Positions 35,101 to 46,329 of a stretch of 64,000 bases of DNA are shown one piece after another. A program made the position numbers and the translations under genes. Source of the DNA: Callaeas wilsoni (lineage: Eukaryota > Chordata > Aves > Passeriformes > Callaeidae); contig VWPU01003057.1 in assembly GCA_013398955.1 (NCBI GenBank), positions 1 to 64,000 on the forward strand, given 5' to 3'. The number at the start of each line of letters is the position of its first letter. Within the stretch, counting starts at the first letter, position 1. The notes under the pieces are model-generated. The model was given only the letters and a program-made list of their open reading frames with translations. It was not told where the DNA came from and did no database searches.

Positions 35101-38100
35101 CTGCAAGTTATAAATCACTGTCCTCTGCCTCACAGCCTGGGATAAGCACAGCAAAATAAATTTGTTAAAATAAAGCGTTCAGAGTGCTGCATGTATTTTT
35201 ATGTGGTAACAGGTTTGTTTTCCTGACAGCTTTACAGAAATGTCTCTTTTGTTGGAATTAATCCATGCAGATATAAACGGAGCTGAGTTCATGATATGCA
35301 TTAATATCTATGCAACAAGAAATGTGAAGCACACTTTATTTGATAGTGTAAATCAGTTTCAATACCAGTTTGAGCTAAACAGTGCTTTTTCATTGCCTCT
35401 ATGCCAGACTCAGAAAGTAGGAGCACTCTATTGGGTCTCATTTCCTTTTGAATAATTCAAACCAAATGAAGATTGGTTTATGATTTGCTGCAGTTTGAAT
35501 CTCTCAAAGTAAGTTTAATAAGAGAGTTACTGACTTCAATTGTCTGTTTTGCAATCAGGATATTATTAAAACTAACTGTAAAGAGGGCTCTGTGCCTTTG
35601 ATTTTTACTGTTAGGGAAGAATTGCTCTTTGATGTGATTCATATAACACCATTTTATACACACATATATATACATTTACATCCACTAATGAAAGAGATTC
35701 TTTAATTACTGATGATAACGAATGGCTCTTCATCAAACGGTGTATATCAAAACACTTACCCCCACCACAAACAGATGGTTCTGAAAAATACCTTTTTTTG
35801 TATTATTTCTTATAGTTTCTGTGCATTCAGAATTACAGTCTGTAAGTGAAAAACAGTTTCAAGTTAATGTCTTGACATTAACTCTTATTTATATTGCAAT
35901 ATAATTTGTATATATATCCATCAAGTAAACCTAAAATTAATTGCTTTGGCACAATTTCTCAAGAACCTACCCTCCTAATGGTATAACGTATCTATCATAC
36001 TTATGATTTGTCATTTCATATGTCAGGAAAGTTTAAACACTGTTGTAAGGACATTTAGTTTTCTTGTGAAAAAGCTTTCTTGTGTGTACTCGATTTAATC
36101 TGAAACTAAAGACAAGAAATTGAGTGTGCAGCATCATAAATCATTAACACTAATTAACGAAATTTCTCTGTCATTAAGTACTCATAGTAATATTTAAATT
36201 CAAATTAAAAAGTTTGACAGTTCAGTTAATGTTTTCATGAGAAAACAGATAACTAAATTGCTTATAATACAGGAATTGAGAGAAAGTTGAGAACAGGTTG
36301 TAAAAAATCCCCTAAAACCACAAAGCAGTTGGCAAACACATTCTTATATGTTGGTTTGGAATTTATTGTACTAATATTAACATTTTATACTATGGATATC
36401 CCTATAACATCCTAAAAACCTGTGCTGACCCACACTGAAACTTGCAATAATGCAGGCTTCAGGAGCACATATAGAAAATACTAATCTTTCAGACAAACTG
36501 TGCCAAATCACCCAAAGTTTTAGGAGGATTAGATGGAAAAGACTCAGTCTCTCACAAGCAATCAATTTTTTACTGCATGCATGTCCTCTGGGTAGCTACT
36601 TCTGTATTTAGTTCAATTTTATTTTGCTCTAATTGTTTTAATTGAAATGGAAATAACATTGCTAATAAACTACTAGCTCTGGGCTTCAGATTACCTGTGT
36701 TCCCAGAGGAGCTTTGAAGTTCAAATACGTGCACTTGTTCTGAAAATCTCTAAATATGGTGCACCAGGGGCCGCAAGGTCTGACACAGAGCTGTTTACAC
36801 AAAGACTACATTACAGTATATGATGCAAGTGCCTGAGTTAAATATTATTTCTGAAGGGAGAGTGTGAGCTCAAAATGTACTTACCTACTAAAGACTCCTC
36901 CCCACCCCGATGAGCTCTCCTCTGAATAAATGGAGTGACAAACAGAAGATTTAGTCCGTAAGTGCAATTAGGTCATAACTGACTAAAACCATAATGCCTC
37001 TAGCAGACTCTTGTTGTACGTAGAGCATAGAAGGGTGCTCTGCAGTCTAGCACAACAGAGAAGCATTAACTCAAGCCTTTCAAAGAATGAAGTAATTTCA
37101 GCAAGCAAGCTGGTTATACGACTTTGTGATGAGTCACTACCTTGAGCAGCACTAAAACCTCCCTGTGGTACAATGATGCCCCATGAAGCCCACAGGCCTA
37201 AGTAGTGTGATGGCTAAAATCATGGATGGAGAGTGGGCGAAAAGGGTGGACACCTACGTGGTGCAGGGGAAAGGGAGGAGAGAGAAGGACACAGGTTATC
37301 TGCAGGTTCTAAGAAATCTAAACTGCTTAATTGCAATCTCTAACATACATGATCAGACTGCTAACCAGTAATCAGCAGGAGGAAACCTGGCATGGCCGGG
37401 GTCTCTTTAAGTGTTTCTCTCCAGACTGAATCTGAATTAATTCAAAGGCACACAAAACCTGTGGAAAGTTTCAGATATGTGGAGACTTATGAAATGTTAG
37501 TGGGCATCTCACAGAAGCCAAAGTAAAACATTGTTAGAGCTCCTATGAGATATACATAATGTCTGACAGCATGGGATATTTCTATACCACTCTCCTTCTA
37601 ACACAAGGATAAATGTTTGCCAGGATACCAGGAATCCCAAGTTGATTGTAACTCAGAGAAACAGACAACACATAACATATAGTTATGTAAAAACATTTGC
37701 TTCCTCAAGACTAGGAAAGGCTGGGAGCAAAATCAATGGGAAAACGTACACAGAAAAATGTATGTGAATCTCAACACAAGCTACTTACTTTGGGATATTT
37801 GGAGGCCTGATCTAATCAATCATACTTGCCCCACCATGAAGGGATAAGTGTAGGCCAAGCTCTTCTTGTTCAGTATAAAGTAATGAACAGCTGTTAGAAA
37901 TATAATAAGCATTCATTATGAATTGAAAAGAAGAAAAAGATTAAAATTAAGAGCAATTAAATATTCTAAAGCAAATTGAGAAGGGTGGAAAAAAAAGAAT
38001 GAAAGGAAGCCTTATGAAAGCACAGAGAACCAAAGAAACATCAGTCATGACTTAGGATCTTTAGCAGGTGGCAGCAAGATGCTAATAATGACAGTGCATG

Positions 38101-39126
38101 ATAAATACTACCAAGTGTTTAAAGTTTGAGTATGATAGCTGAAAACCATACCAAATGTCCCAACCATACAAGTCTTGTACTGCAAAACACTCACCCATTC
38201 CGCAGAGCCAGGAGTGCTGCACCTCCTCACTCTTCCCTGTAGCACAGGAGGTGCAATCTGGTGTCCAGGCAGAGGGCTCCCACCACCACACAAAATCAAT
38301 AGGGCATGGATGGGTTGTGAGCATAGCTAGGTATAGTTTTTTCCCTCCATGATCCTCTTTCCATGACTGGAAACTAAGGAAGTGGTTTTATGATAGGGAA
38401 TGAGGGGTTGCTCTGCAGTAAATTGTTTGGGGGTTTTTGTCGTGTTTCTGGTGTAATTTTGTAACAGGGAAAGACCCTTAGGAACTATTCCCATTTTATT
38501 AAAATGTTTACATAAATATTAAAATATCTCACTAAAAACAATGGGTCTGTATAGGAATATAATTGCTGTGAGCAGAAAACCATATTAATTGCATGGAGGT
38601 ATCTGCTTACAGAGGTGGCAGTAGAAAACTATATATTCGTATAACAATACATAAGATTAGAGAGCATATCTGAAATACCTTCAAATTAGACTGTTTTCTG
38701 CCTACATGAGTGGAATCTAAACTACTGAACAATCTAGTTGGCCTTTAAGTTATTGTAAACATCAAGACAGAGCAATTCTCTTGCTCTTCAGTGGAAAATA
38801 ATAGCCTAGCAGGCTAGGACTCCATCACCTTTCCTGGACTGATTAAGAACTTACCCCTGTATGGTATTGTTACTCTTCTTAGCTGGAAAAAATGTAAAGG
38901 GAATAAAACATGATATCTCATTATTCTGCCAAGTTTGATACTCTGGATCATCCAAGCGTGTTTTCATAAAGAATTATCCACATACTTCTTTATTTTCTGA
39001 ACAAAAATCTGTACGAAGAAAGTTGTTTTCTTATTCTTCTCACCATGCATGAGTTCATCCAGAAAAAATTATATATAATTTCATGTCTAATAGCTTGCTT
39101 CCCAATTATATTTCTGACCCTTCACA
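32200..39126. other. No gene seen; AT-rich, some candidate conserved motifs
   Basis: No supported gene or mobile element. 36030-36260 is dense in homeodomain-type cores (CATTAA, CTAATTAA) of the kind seen in conserved non-coding elements, but conservation cannot be judged here. A T12 run lies at 34361 and a hairpin at 38218. The patch 33420-33660 is slightly G+C-richer and unassigned. Confidence 0.5.
38218..38255. repeat. Perfect hairpin, 10-base arms
   Basis: TGCACCTCCT (38218-38227) and AGGAGGTGCA (38246-38255) are exact reverse complements around an 18-base loop. The stem is G+C-rich in an AT-rich area. It is too short for a usual pre-miRNA stem unless the loop also pairs. Confidence 0.8.
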
Positions 39127-39213
39127 GGAAGGAAGGAAGGAAAGGACAGAAAGGAAGGAAAGGAAGGAAAGGAAGGAAAGGAAGGGAAGGAAAGGCAGGG
39201 AGGGAGGAAGGGG
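39127..39213. repeat. GGAA-rich polypurine microsatellite
   Basis: About 87 bases built of GGAA, GGAAA and GGGA units, purine except for two C. The plus-strand frame across it reads KGRKGRKGRKG and is a by-product. Polypurine mirror tracts can form triplex (H-)DNA, and GGAA cores are ETS-family binding sites. Length is likely polymorphic. Confidence 0.95.
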
Positions 39214-42099
39214 TGAGTCTTGGAATTGAGGTGACCTCTTTACCATACAGGGGACACAGAATTACTGTAATGTAAATACCTTTGTGCCATCCACACATCA
39301 GCCACCTCTCCCCACACTGTTAGCTATCCCAGACCTAAATTCGACCTACTTACAAGCTTTATGTCTATTCAATGATCCATAGCTCTCATTTCATTATGAA
39401 ATCAGAGGGAGAAAATGAAATTTATAGTCCTAGTAGGAATCAGAAAGAACATTCATGAGTACAAGGAATGCTCATTTAATACATTTGGAAGAAATACTTC
39501 AAGAAATCTGGCTTTACAGGACCCACTGCACATTCTTTCCTACATTTTATTCCAACTTCCATCACCTTTTAAATGCGTTTTATGAGCATTTCTAACCTCA
39601 CAAGGAGGGTAATCATCAGATAACACCATAAAAATATTTTCACTAGCTTTCCTTGAGTAACAAAAGAAATACTAAAACATTAGAAATATGTTTTTCCCCA
39701 GCGTTTTACATATTTAAAAGTATTTCTTGTTGAGTTCTGTCTGTGTAAAAACGTGATATATAAGTAGTGTTTGGAGGATGGGTTTCTAATTACATCAACA
39801 CTAAGGCTCGGGTCAAAATCTGCTACTTTCAGGTTTTTCTCATAATTTATGTATGTTTAGGTATAGGACAAGTTAAAGGCATAGCATTTTGAATATTAAC
39901 TAAAGTGGAAATTAAACAACTATCAACTAACATTTGGCCAACGGTATAATACAAATTGGAAGGTAAGATTTTATGCAACAGAAAAAGAAAGAAAATTACT
40001 TTTTAAAAGGACTTCAAATACATTTTTGAAATAAATTAATACAATTTTAAATCCCATCAAACTGTAGGGATTATTTTAAATTAATCTTTTAAAATCCACT
40101 TTTAAAAATCCTTCTAGATGTAATCTATGGTTGAGATAAAAACCCAATTGCATTTTATTTTTTAAGTTGTTTATTTTCCTGGCAAAACGGACTATTCTAT
40201 TTTAGATCATATGAGCTGCTATTAGAATCAATGAATAATGATAATTCTTATGCAGCAGGGGCTTAGTCAGTCCACATCATCTGTGGTTTATTCAAGGGGA
40301 TTAACCATTTATAATCAAATCCAGGTGGATTAATCATGGCCTGGATAGGAAGACTCAGAGCTGGCTCTGTGCAGAGCCAGTCCACATTGTCCGGGCTTCT
40401 TAGGGCAGGTGTGGTGCAACAAAGGTACTGCTCTGCTTCCAGGCCACATCACGTACCGAAAAGGGTTCATCTCTTCTCCATCGTGCAGAACTTGTCAAGT
40501 CACACCCGAAGGCCCAAGCTAGTCATACTCACTGCATATTAGTTATCTTGAGCCCATGAAAGTATTGAAAAATATGATGCAGAGACATAGGTGGTCGCAT
40601 GAGGTCAGCTTGGGTGCTGCAGGTTTTACCAGTCCCCCTTCAGATGCTTCTGCAGCTCAGAGCAGCTGCGCGTAAAGGACGGAAACAAGCCTCGGTTGCC
40701 GATTAACGAAACACTGGCTACATTTGTCATGGATCACACAACTTAGAAATTCAGTGTTTGTTTCAATACTGTCCTCTCTAATTGAGTGACGTAGCCAGGC
40801 TCATGAAGTATTACACTCAGGTATAACCTCAATGCTGCAGGAGCAGAGCGCTGGGGGCTTTACAGGCTGGATGCCTCTGAGACAGCACCGTGTTACGGCT
40901 GCAAACAGAGCAAGCCTGAGCTCCGTCTGTTGGAGAGAAAGACAGAAGTCTTCCTGAGCTGTATTCCTTTCCTCATATCTGTACAAGGGCTATCTACGAA
41001 ATCTGTCATGATCTTTAGCTGTGCTCTCATTTTCTGCACTGGTTTTCGTATGATGATTTTGAAGGGAAGAAAAAAAGCAAAAAAACAGATAAGAAGCAAG
41101 AGTTAAGAGGAAAAGCTCATTTACCTGGTTGTTTCATGTAGAACAAGTCAATTTTCTTCTTGGCTTACAGCAAATATTTTTTCATCACCTTCCTTATGTG
41201 CAAAACATCTCTTTTGGCTACAAAATCTAGGTAACAGCTGAAGGTGAAGCATGAGTTCAAAGACTAATAGGAATATAAAGCCATTTGAATTTCACACAAC
41301 AAAGGCACGCAGTTTGCTAACAGATCATAGACACAGGAAATATTTTTGTTTTGCTTCTCAAAAGCAAGTCAACTACATGGTTGCATGGAGTATGAGTAAA
41401 TGGTTCTTATAATTTCAATGATACCTCTAGCATATCATGTAATTCACTGGGCCCACACACTGAAAAAAAAGCCTACATTTTACATATGACAGAGAAAATA
41501 TTGCTTTTTTATTTTTCAGAAATTACTAAACACTTTTAAAAGCCTAAAATGGGAAAAAAATCATCACCTGTATAGTCCAGGTCTTTGTAATAAGCAAACT
41601 TTTATAGAATGTACTTGAAGGCATTCTTGATTATGAAAAAAACCCCACATAAATCCAGATTTTGGAAACCAGTAAAGTTCCCTTACAAAGTTCCATCAAC
41701 AAAAAATCATTTATGTGTTCAGACATAAATGGGATCTTAGTAGCTGTAATTGCATATTTTACAACAGTCTAATTAAAGCCCACCTCTGTTATATATACTG
41801 TCTTGTTTATAGTGAACAGACATAAATCAGCCTAGGGAAAAGCAGGCAGTCTATTTCCTCTCCCCACCTGCTGATTCTACTGCCAACAGCTTGAGGAGAC
41901 GGCAGTTTCATGAGACAGAAGAATGATAAATTATCTGAATTTCTATTTCTGCACCTTTGGACTAGACTGACTTTTCTCACACATCCTTGCAGTTCTCCAA
42001 ATAACAGCAGTACCTGTACGAATAAGGGTGCACGAGTAGAGGTGCCGGATCTCTGTGACCACCCAGACTGTGCCCAGCCTATTCTACTGGCAATGAATG
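39214..42099. other. No gene seen
   Basis: AT-rich sequence with a more G+C-rich patch at 40330-40720, which includes the inverted repeat at 40361 and a 69-codon frame without recognisable similarity. Nothing can be assigned to a family. Confidence 0.55.
40361..40380. repeat. Near-perfect palindrome (9-base arms, 2-base centre)
   Basis: CTGGCTCTG and CAGAGCCAG are exact reverse complements with TG between them. It lies in a locally G+C-rich patch. Confidence 0.85.
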
Positions 42100-42104
42100 A
42101 TTTA
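42100..42104. repeat. Target-site duplication, left copy (ATTTA)
   Basis: ATTTA directly before the TGTGAC start of the LTR. The same five bases follow the LTR at 42646-42650. Confidence 0.85.
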
Positions 42105-42146
42105 TGTGACACATTAAGATGGTTTGTTCATTAAGAAGCGAGATTA

Positions 42147-42265
42147 AGATATGCGTTGTCCCTGAAAAGTATAGATTGCATACATAAGGCTTAGCACGAT
42201 AGTCTGTCTGAAGTTCAGATATGTGTTGTCCTTAAAAGGAACAGATTGCATACATAGGGCGTAGC
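42147..42265 (+). repeat. Duplicated U3 enhancer-like module, 70-base period
   Basis: Two copies of about 49 bases run from AGATATG through TTGTCC, AGATTGCATACATA and on to TAGC (42147-42195, 42217-42265). They differ at several positions, so the duplication is older than this insertion and is probably a feature of the family. AGATTGCATACATA is identical in both copies. Confidence 0.85.
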
Positions 42266-42484
42266 TCAAGAAACCGCAAAATATCCTGTAGAATAAACAT
42301 GATGTACGTCAAAGTAGAAGCTGTGTAAGCGCATAACCAAGTATGTAAAGTTCACAGGTAAGGCACCGAGGAAGATGAGGAACCTTCATCCCCGCGACCA
42401 CCAGGAGGAAGAAAAAGACCCCCAGCAACAACTCGCGCAGATGCAGAGTACACAGGAAGAACAACGTGGAACTGGAAGAAGAAG

Positions 42485-42494
42485 AGTATAAAAC
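42485..42494 (+). promoter_or_regulatory. TATA box of the LTR promoter
   Basis: AGTATAAAAC lies about 90 bases before the AATAAA. The transcript start (U3/R border) is expected about 25-30 bases downstream, near 42515. Whether it still drives transcription is unknown. Confidence 0.7.
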
Positions 42495-42583
42495 TGGGGA
42501 CTCTTGGGAAGGAGAGCGCGCACCGTTGGTGGAGTGGTGACTCCCCGGCCGCCCAGCGCTGTTTTATTTGCGGTCGCTTGCTT

Positions 42584-42589
42584 AATAAA
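42584..42589 (+). terminator. LTR polyadenylation signal (AATAAA)
   Basis: Canonical AATAAA, 56 bases before the LTR end, where the R/U5 border is expected. Confidence 0.7.
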
Positions 42590-42645
42590 CTAATTCAATC
42601 TAATTGACTTTGCCTCCGCCAATTATTTGAGGCTAACTTATAACA

Positions 42646-42650
42646 ATTTA
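42646..42650. repeat. Target-site duplication, right copy (ATTTA)
   Basis: Exact repeat of 42100-42104, directly after the CA end of the LTR. Confidence 0.85.
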
Positions 42651-43831
42651 CCTCTACAGGAAAGATCAGCTCTCTGTTACCGAGATCTTCACCTCCCTCA
42701 GCTCTGGGAGGAGAGACACCCTGCCTAGGGAGAGCAGTGTCCTGCCTGTGCTTTGGCACTCCACATACCTGCCCTGCTGGAGGACAGTGGTGCTGTGGCT
42801 GCTCAGACAGACAGATGGACAGACAGACGGACAGCTGTGCTGTGCACACTGCTTGACCTGGGTAGCTGCAAGTCAGCTCTGGCCCTGAAATGGAGAGAGA
42901 ATATGCGTGACCTGTGCTTGTGTTAATGAGACCTGACAAAACACGGGATATATGAAGTGGGGCACTTCCAGAGCACAGCAGGGCTGGCTCCAGACATCCA
43001 GGAGTCCAGGCAAAGACAGTTATTCTGCCTCTTTACACCATCTGGGAAGATGCATTCACCTTTACCTACTTTGCACCCAATTACTTCAGAGTGAAAGTAG
43101 ACGCAGTAGTCCTGCACATTAACAAAAAGCAACCTGGAATTTCACCCCTGATTCTTCAAGCAACCTCAATGCTAGAAAATAAAAAGCATGATTCTGCCCT
43201 AAATATCACAGCCAGGTGCATCACACAGAATGAAATAATTGTTCCTAATGGTACAAATGGACACCAGTTCTCATTCTTTCCAAGTAATGGTGGAATAAAC
43301 TCACCAGAACCACAGATGGAAAATGAATAGAGTGTCTTAGGGTTTTTTAAATATCCCCTGACACAGAGTTGCAAGTCAAAACAAACAGATAAAATGAGAG
43401 AATTTCTGAGAAATAAGAAACTGGAGTACCAAACATGGACCACTAGGTGCTCCCAAGGAATTTCATGGGGCTACCGGTTACCACCAGGGGTTGGACTCAG
43501 GGTAGCGTTTCTTGCAACTGACTTGATAGAGAGTGCAAGAAAATGAAGTATCTCAAGAAAGAATCTGCAGAAAACAACTGATGGAAAAGGAATTAACTGC
43601 AGAAAGGACCTGATTAAAAGATGGTCTGATGCAGAAACAAAATTTCTGCACCAGTTATTCAACCAATAATAACTTTGGTAATGTAGGGTCAAGAAATGAA
43701 GAAATTGACTTTAAGCACATTGTGGACTCAGCATTCAGTAGGATATGAGATCTCTCCTTTGACTTGGAAAGAACATTAATTTGAATTTGGATTTCCCATA
43801 GTCTATTTAAAGGCTCTGAATGTTAGTATAA
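42651..43831. other. No gene seen; G+C-richer flank of the LTR
   Basis: 42660-42900 is among the most G+C-rich stretches of the window and includes the GACA repeat. Minus-strand frames here (42595-42939, 42923-43132) have no recognisable domain and the first overlaps the LTR. No exon could be supported. Confidence 0.5.
42803..42834. repeat. (GACA)n-like microsatellite
   Basis: Degenerate CAGA/GACA/GACG units over 32 bases. Confidence 0.8.
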
Positions 43832-44050
43832 GATTCATAGAATAGTTTAGGCTGGTGGGGAACCCTAAAGTTGCCAACCATCTAGTCCAAGCTTCTGCTT
43901 AGTAGAACTAACTTCAAAGGTTGTACAGGACTTGAGGCAGTGAAAACCTGTAGTGTGCAGATTCCACAGCCTCTTTGAGCAAGTTATCCCAGTGTTCAGC
44001 CACTCTTGTGAAGTATTTTTTCTTCTGTGTAATTTCAATTTTCTTTGTTA
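43832..44050 (-). mobile_element. Old CR1 3' end
   Basis: The plus strand reads ATTCATAGAATAGTTTAGGCTGG, then CATCTAGTCCAAGC, ATTCCACAGCCTCTTTGAGCAA and CCAGTGTTCAGCCACTCTTG. This is the reverse complement of the 3' UTR of an older CR1 subfamily, clearly different from the one at 16981. Only about 220 bases survive and they are strongly diverged. The 3' end of the element is at the low coordinate. Confidence 0.85.
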
Positions 44051-45690
44051 AAACATGCAAAAATTGAAATTATTGCATCTTCATTCTTTCACTATTCACC
44101 TCCAAGATATGCTAAAATCCTCATTCTTTCTGTTCAGATAACCATGCATCTGGGCTTCTCACATTCATGATCAGCCTAACCATTAAACTAAAGCCAATCC
44201 CAAAATGTTTATTTCTTTCTAATTTTTTTAAAAAATCATTTCAAATGGCAAGTTATTAATTTCAATACATATTAACTACTGCATACAGATGATGGACTTT
44301 GCTATTTTTGTAATATATTACTTGTAATATTGTATGACTAGAAGACTTAGACAGGTCGGGGTCAGATACTTCCCCTATTCATCAGAAATTGTGCTTGTTA
44401 CTGAATAAAAAACAAGCCTAAAAAATTAAAATTTTCCTGCTTCTGTACCTTCATCATGATACAGCTTAACTGTCATTGTATATGGAAAAAAGAAAATAAA
44501 AAGAACACTATACACCTCTGCTAAAAACAAGTCAAAGGCAAGAAACCTTAGTGGTGATTTCAGACTCTAAGTGCTCATATGAAAATTATGGCAACACTTT
44601 TTGTAAAAAGTAAATGTAAGGAAGCAAAGTTACGGACAATGAAATGTCATTCTCTTTTCTTCCATTTAAAAGCAAGATTATTCTTGACCTTTGGAAAAAC
44701 CCGAAGTTCATTGTAAAGGAAAACAGTAGCTGCAGGTTGTACAAAGCTAAACAAGACCAAAGCCATTCTAGTACAATAAGTCCAATTTAATATATATTCC
44801 TCAAGGACTTTTGCTGTCACTTGCCACACATTTATAGGTGTCTAAAATTTAAAAATTTCTAAACAAGATATAATTTTCTTAATTAAAGTCTTTTTATAGT
44901 GCAAGGAAAAAAGGAAGTTATCTTGTTGAAATTCCAATTCAAAATTCAAGAATAAGTTAAAAGATTTGCCTTTGTCTCCTTAAAAAATTATAAAAACAAA
45001 TTCTGTTATAGAAAATTCAAATGATAGTGGTGTTTTTCAGTGGTGACTGAGAAGTAATTGAGTAAGATAAATAAAGGTAAGCATTATACAGTAAATTTTT
45101 CAAAGCATATTTTTTTACTTAACTGAATAAATGAGAAATCAGGTTATACCCCTATTTACCCTTGGTTCTATCTACATGAATTTTGAAAGGTGAATTATCA
45201 CAAAAGAGCTCTGCAGCCACTAACATTCAATGATAAAATGATCAGCAAATTTGAAGACAGAAAATAACTTTCTAAACTCAGAAAGAAATGGAACGATATT
45301 TTTGGAGGTTTTTGGGGGAAGCATGTCTGATATTTTGTTTTCTTTTTGTAGTTGAGGAATGGACCAGCATCCCAAAAGCCCTGTGATGTTTACGTAATAA
45401 TGCCCACTTTTGAAGGGCTTCTGGAAAAGAAAGAATCTCTGCCTTTCCTGCTCTTTCCTTGCAGCTTTCAGTCTTTTCTGCAGACTGCTGTATGGGAATA
45501 CATAGTGATGACATCAACATTCTTTATCAAGCATCTATTGTTTGTGATTGTGGAAGAATGTCTTTTCCTGATCATTTTCACTATGTTCCTGAATCTGAAA
45601 ATAAATTGGTAGCAGTAACATTAATTTGGATCCACATATAGAAAAGACGATAAAATCAATCCACTGATTTTCATACGTTAAACTAACATT

Positions 45691-45732
45691 GAAATATCAG
45701 CATCTGTTGCTGAAATATCAGTTCCTGTTGGA
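45691..45732. repeat. Tandem duplication, 21-base unit
   Basis: Two adjacent units both start GAAATATCAG and share CTGTTG near their ends; they differ at a few positions. Confidence 0.8.
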
Positions 45733-46300
45733 GAACCGCTCCTCCTTCCCTCCAAAAATTGCCATAGAATTTCACAAAACAGCTGAAGAAATCAGAAATG
45801 CATTCCTGGTACATAATGCATGACTGATAGAAAATTAAGATGTGTTTAAGTTGATTGACAATAGCAAGATAGAAAATGAGATGAAGACAACAAAAGAGGT
45901 GTTAAGTAAATTAAAAAATAGAAAACAAAGTAGAAATATATGAAAGTAAATGAGAAATGGAACTGTGAATTAAATTATAAGAGCAGGAAAAATTATGGAA
46001 AGCAGAGTAAAAAGATAAAGATTAAACAGCATGAAGACTATGAAGCAGTAATGGGAAGAGATGTGTAATGGAATTTGCTGTATAGAGTAATAGAAAAAAG
46101 CAAAAGAAGGATATAATTTGGAAAGAGATCAAGTGTTTAAATATTTGTAAATATTTAATATTTTTGTAAATATTACTTGCTTACAAGGAAAATGGTAATT
46201 TATGCCTCATATTAAGAGAAGATTTGACTATATCTTCAGTTAAAGCATAATGCTAGAATCTTCATTTTTCAAGTAAAAATCTCTGTAAACAAAAAACATG

Positions 46301-46329
46301 ATAAATAAATAAATGAATAAATAAATAAA
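46301..46329. repeat. (AATA)n microsatellite
   Basis: About seven AATA units with one AATG interruption. Confidence 0.85.

Larger units (their letters stand above)
42105..42645 (+). mobile_element. Solo LTR with intact target duplication
   Basis: A 541-base plus-strand LTR begins TGTGACAC, ends TTATAACA and is flanked by identical ATTTA on both sides, so both ends are exact. U3 holds a module duplicated with a 70-base period (42147-42195 and 42217-42265), like a retroviral enhancer repeat. A TATA box (AGTATAAAAC) is at 42485-42494 and AATAAA at 42584-42589, giving an R region of roughly 90 bases and a U5 of about 50. The CpG-rich stretch 42510-42575 has lost few CpGs, which with the perfect duplication suggests a fairly young insertion. 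No gag, pol or env remains. A 5-base duplication fits several ERV classes; I do not name the family. Confidence 0.92.

Noticed and set aside
39045..39275. Plus-strand frame with KGRKGRKG repeats
   Set aside because: By-product of the GGAA microsatellite.
42595..42939. 114-codon minus-strand frame
   Set aside because: Begins inside the G+C-rich flank, crosses the GACA repeat and runs into the LTR; no domain.
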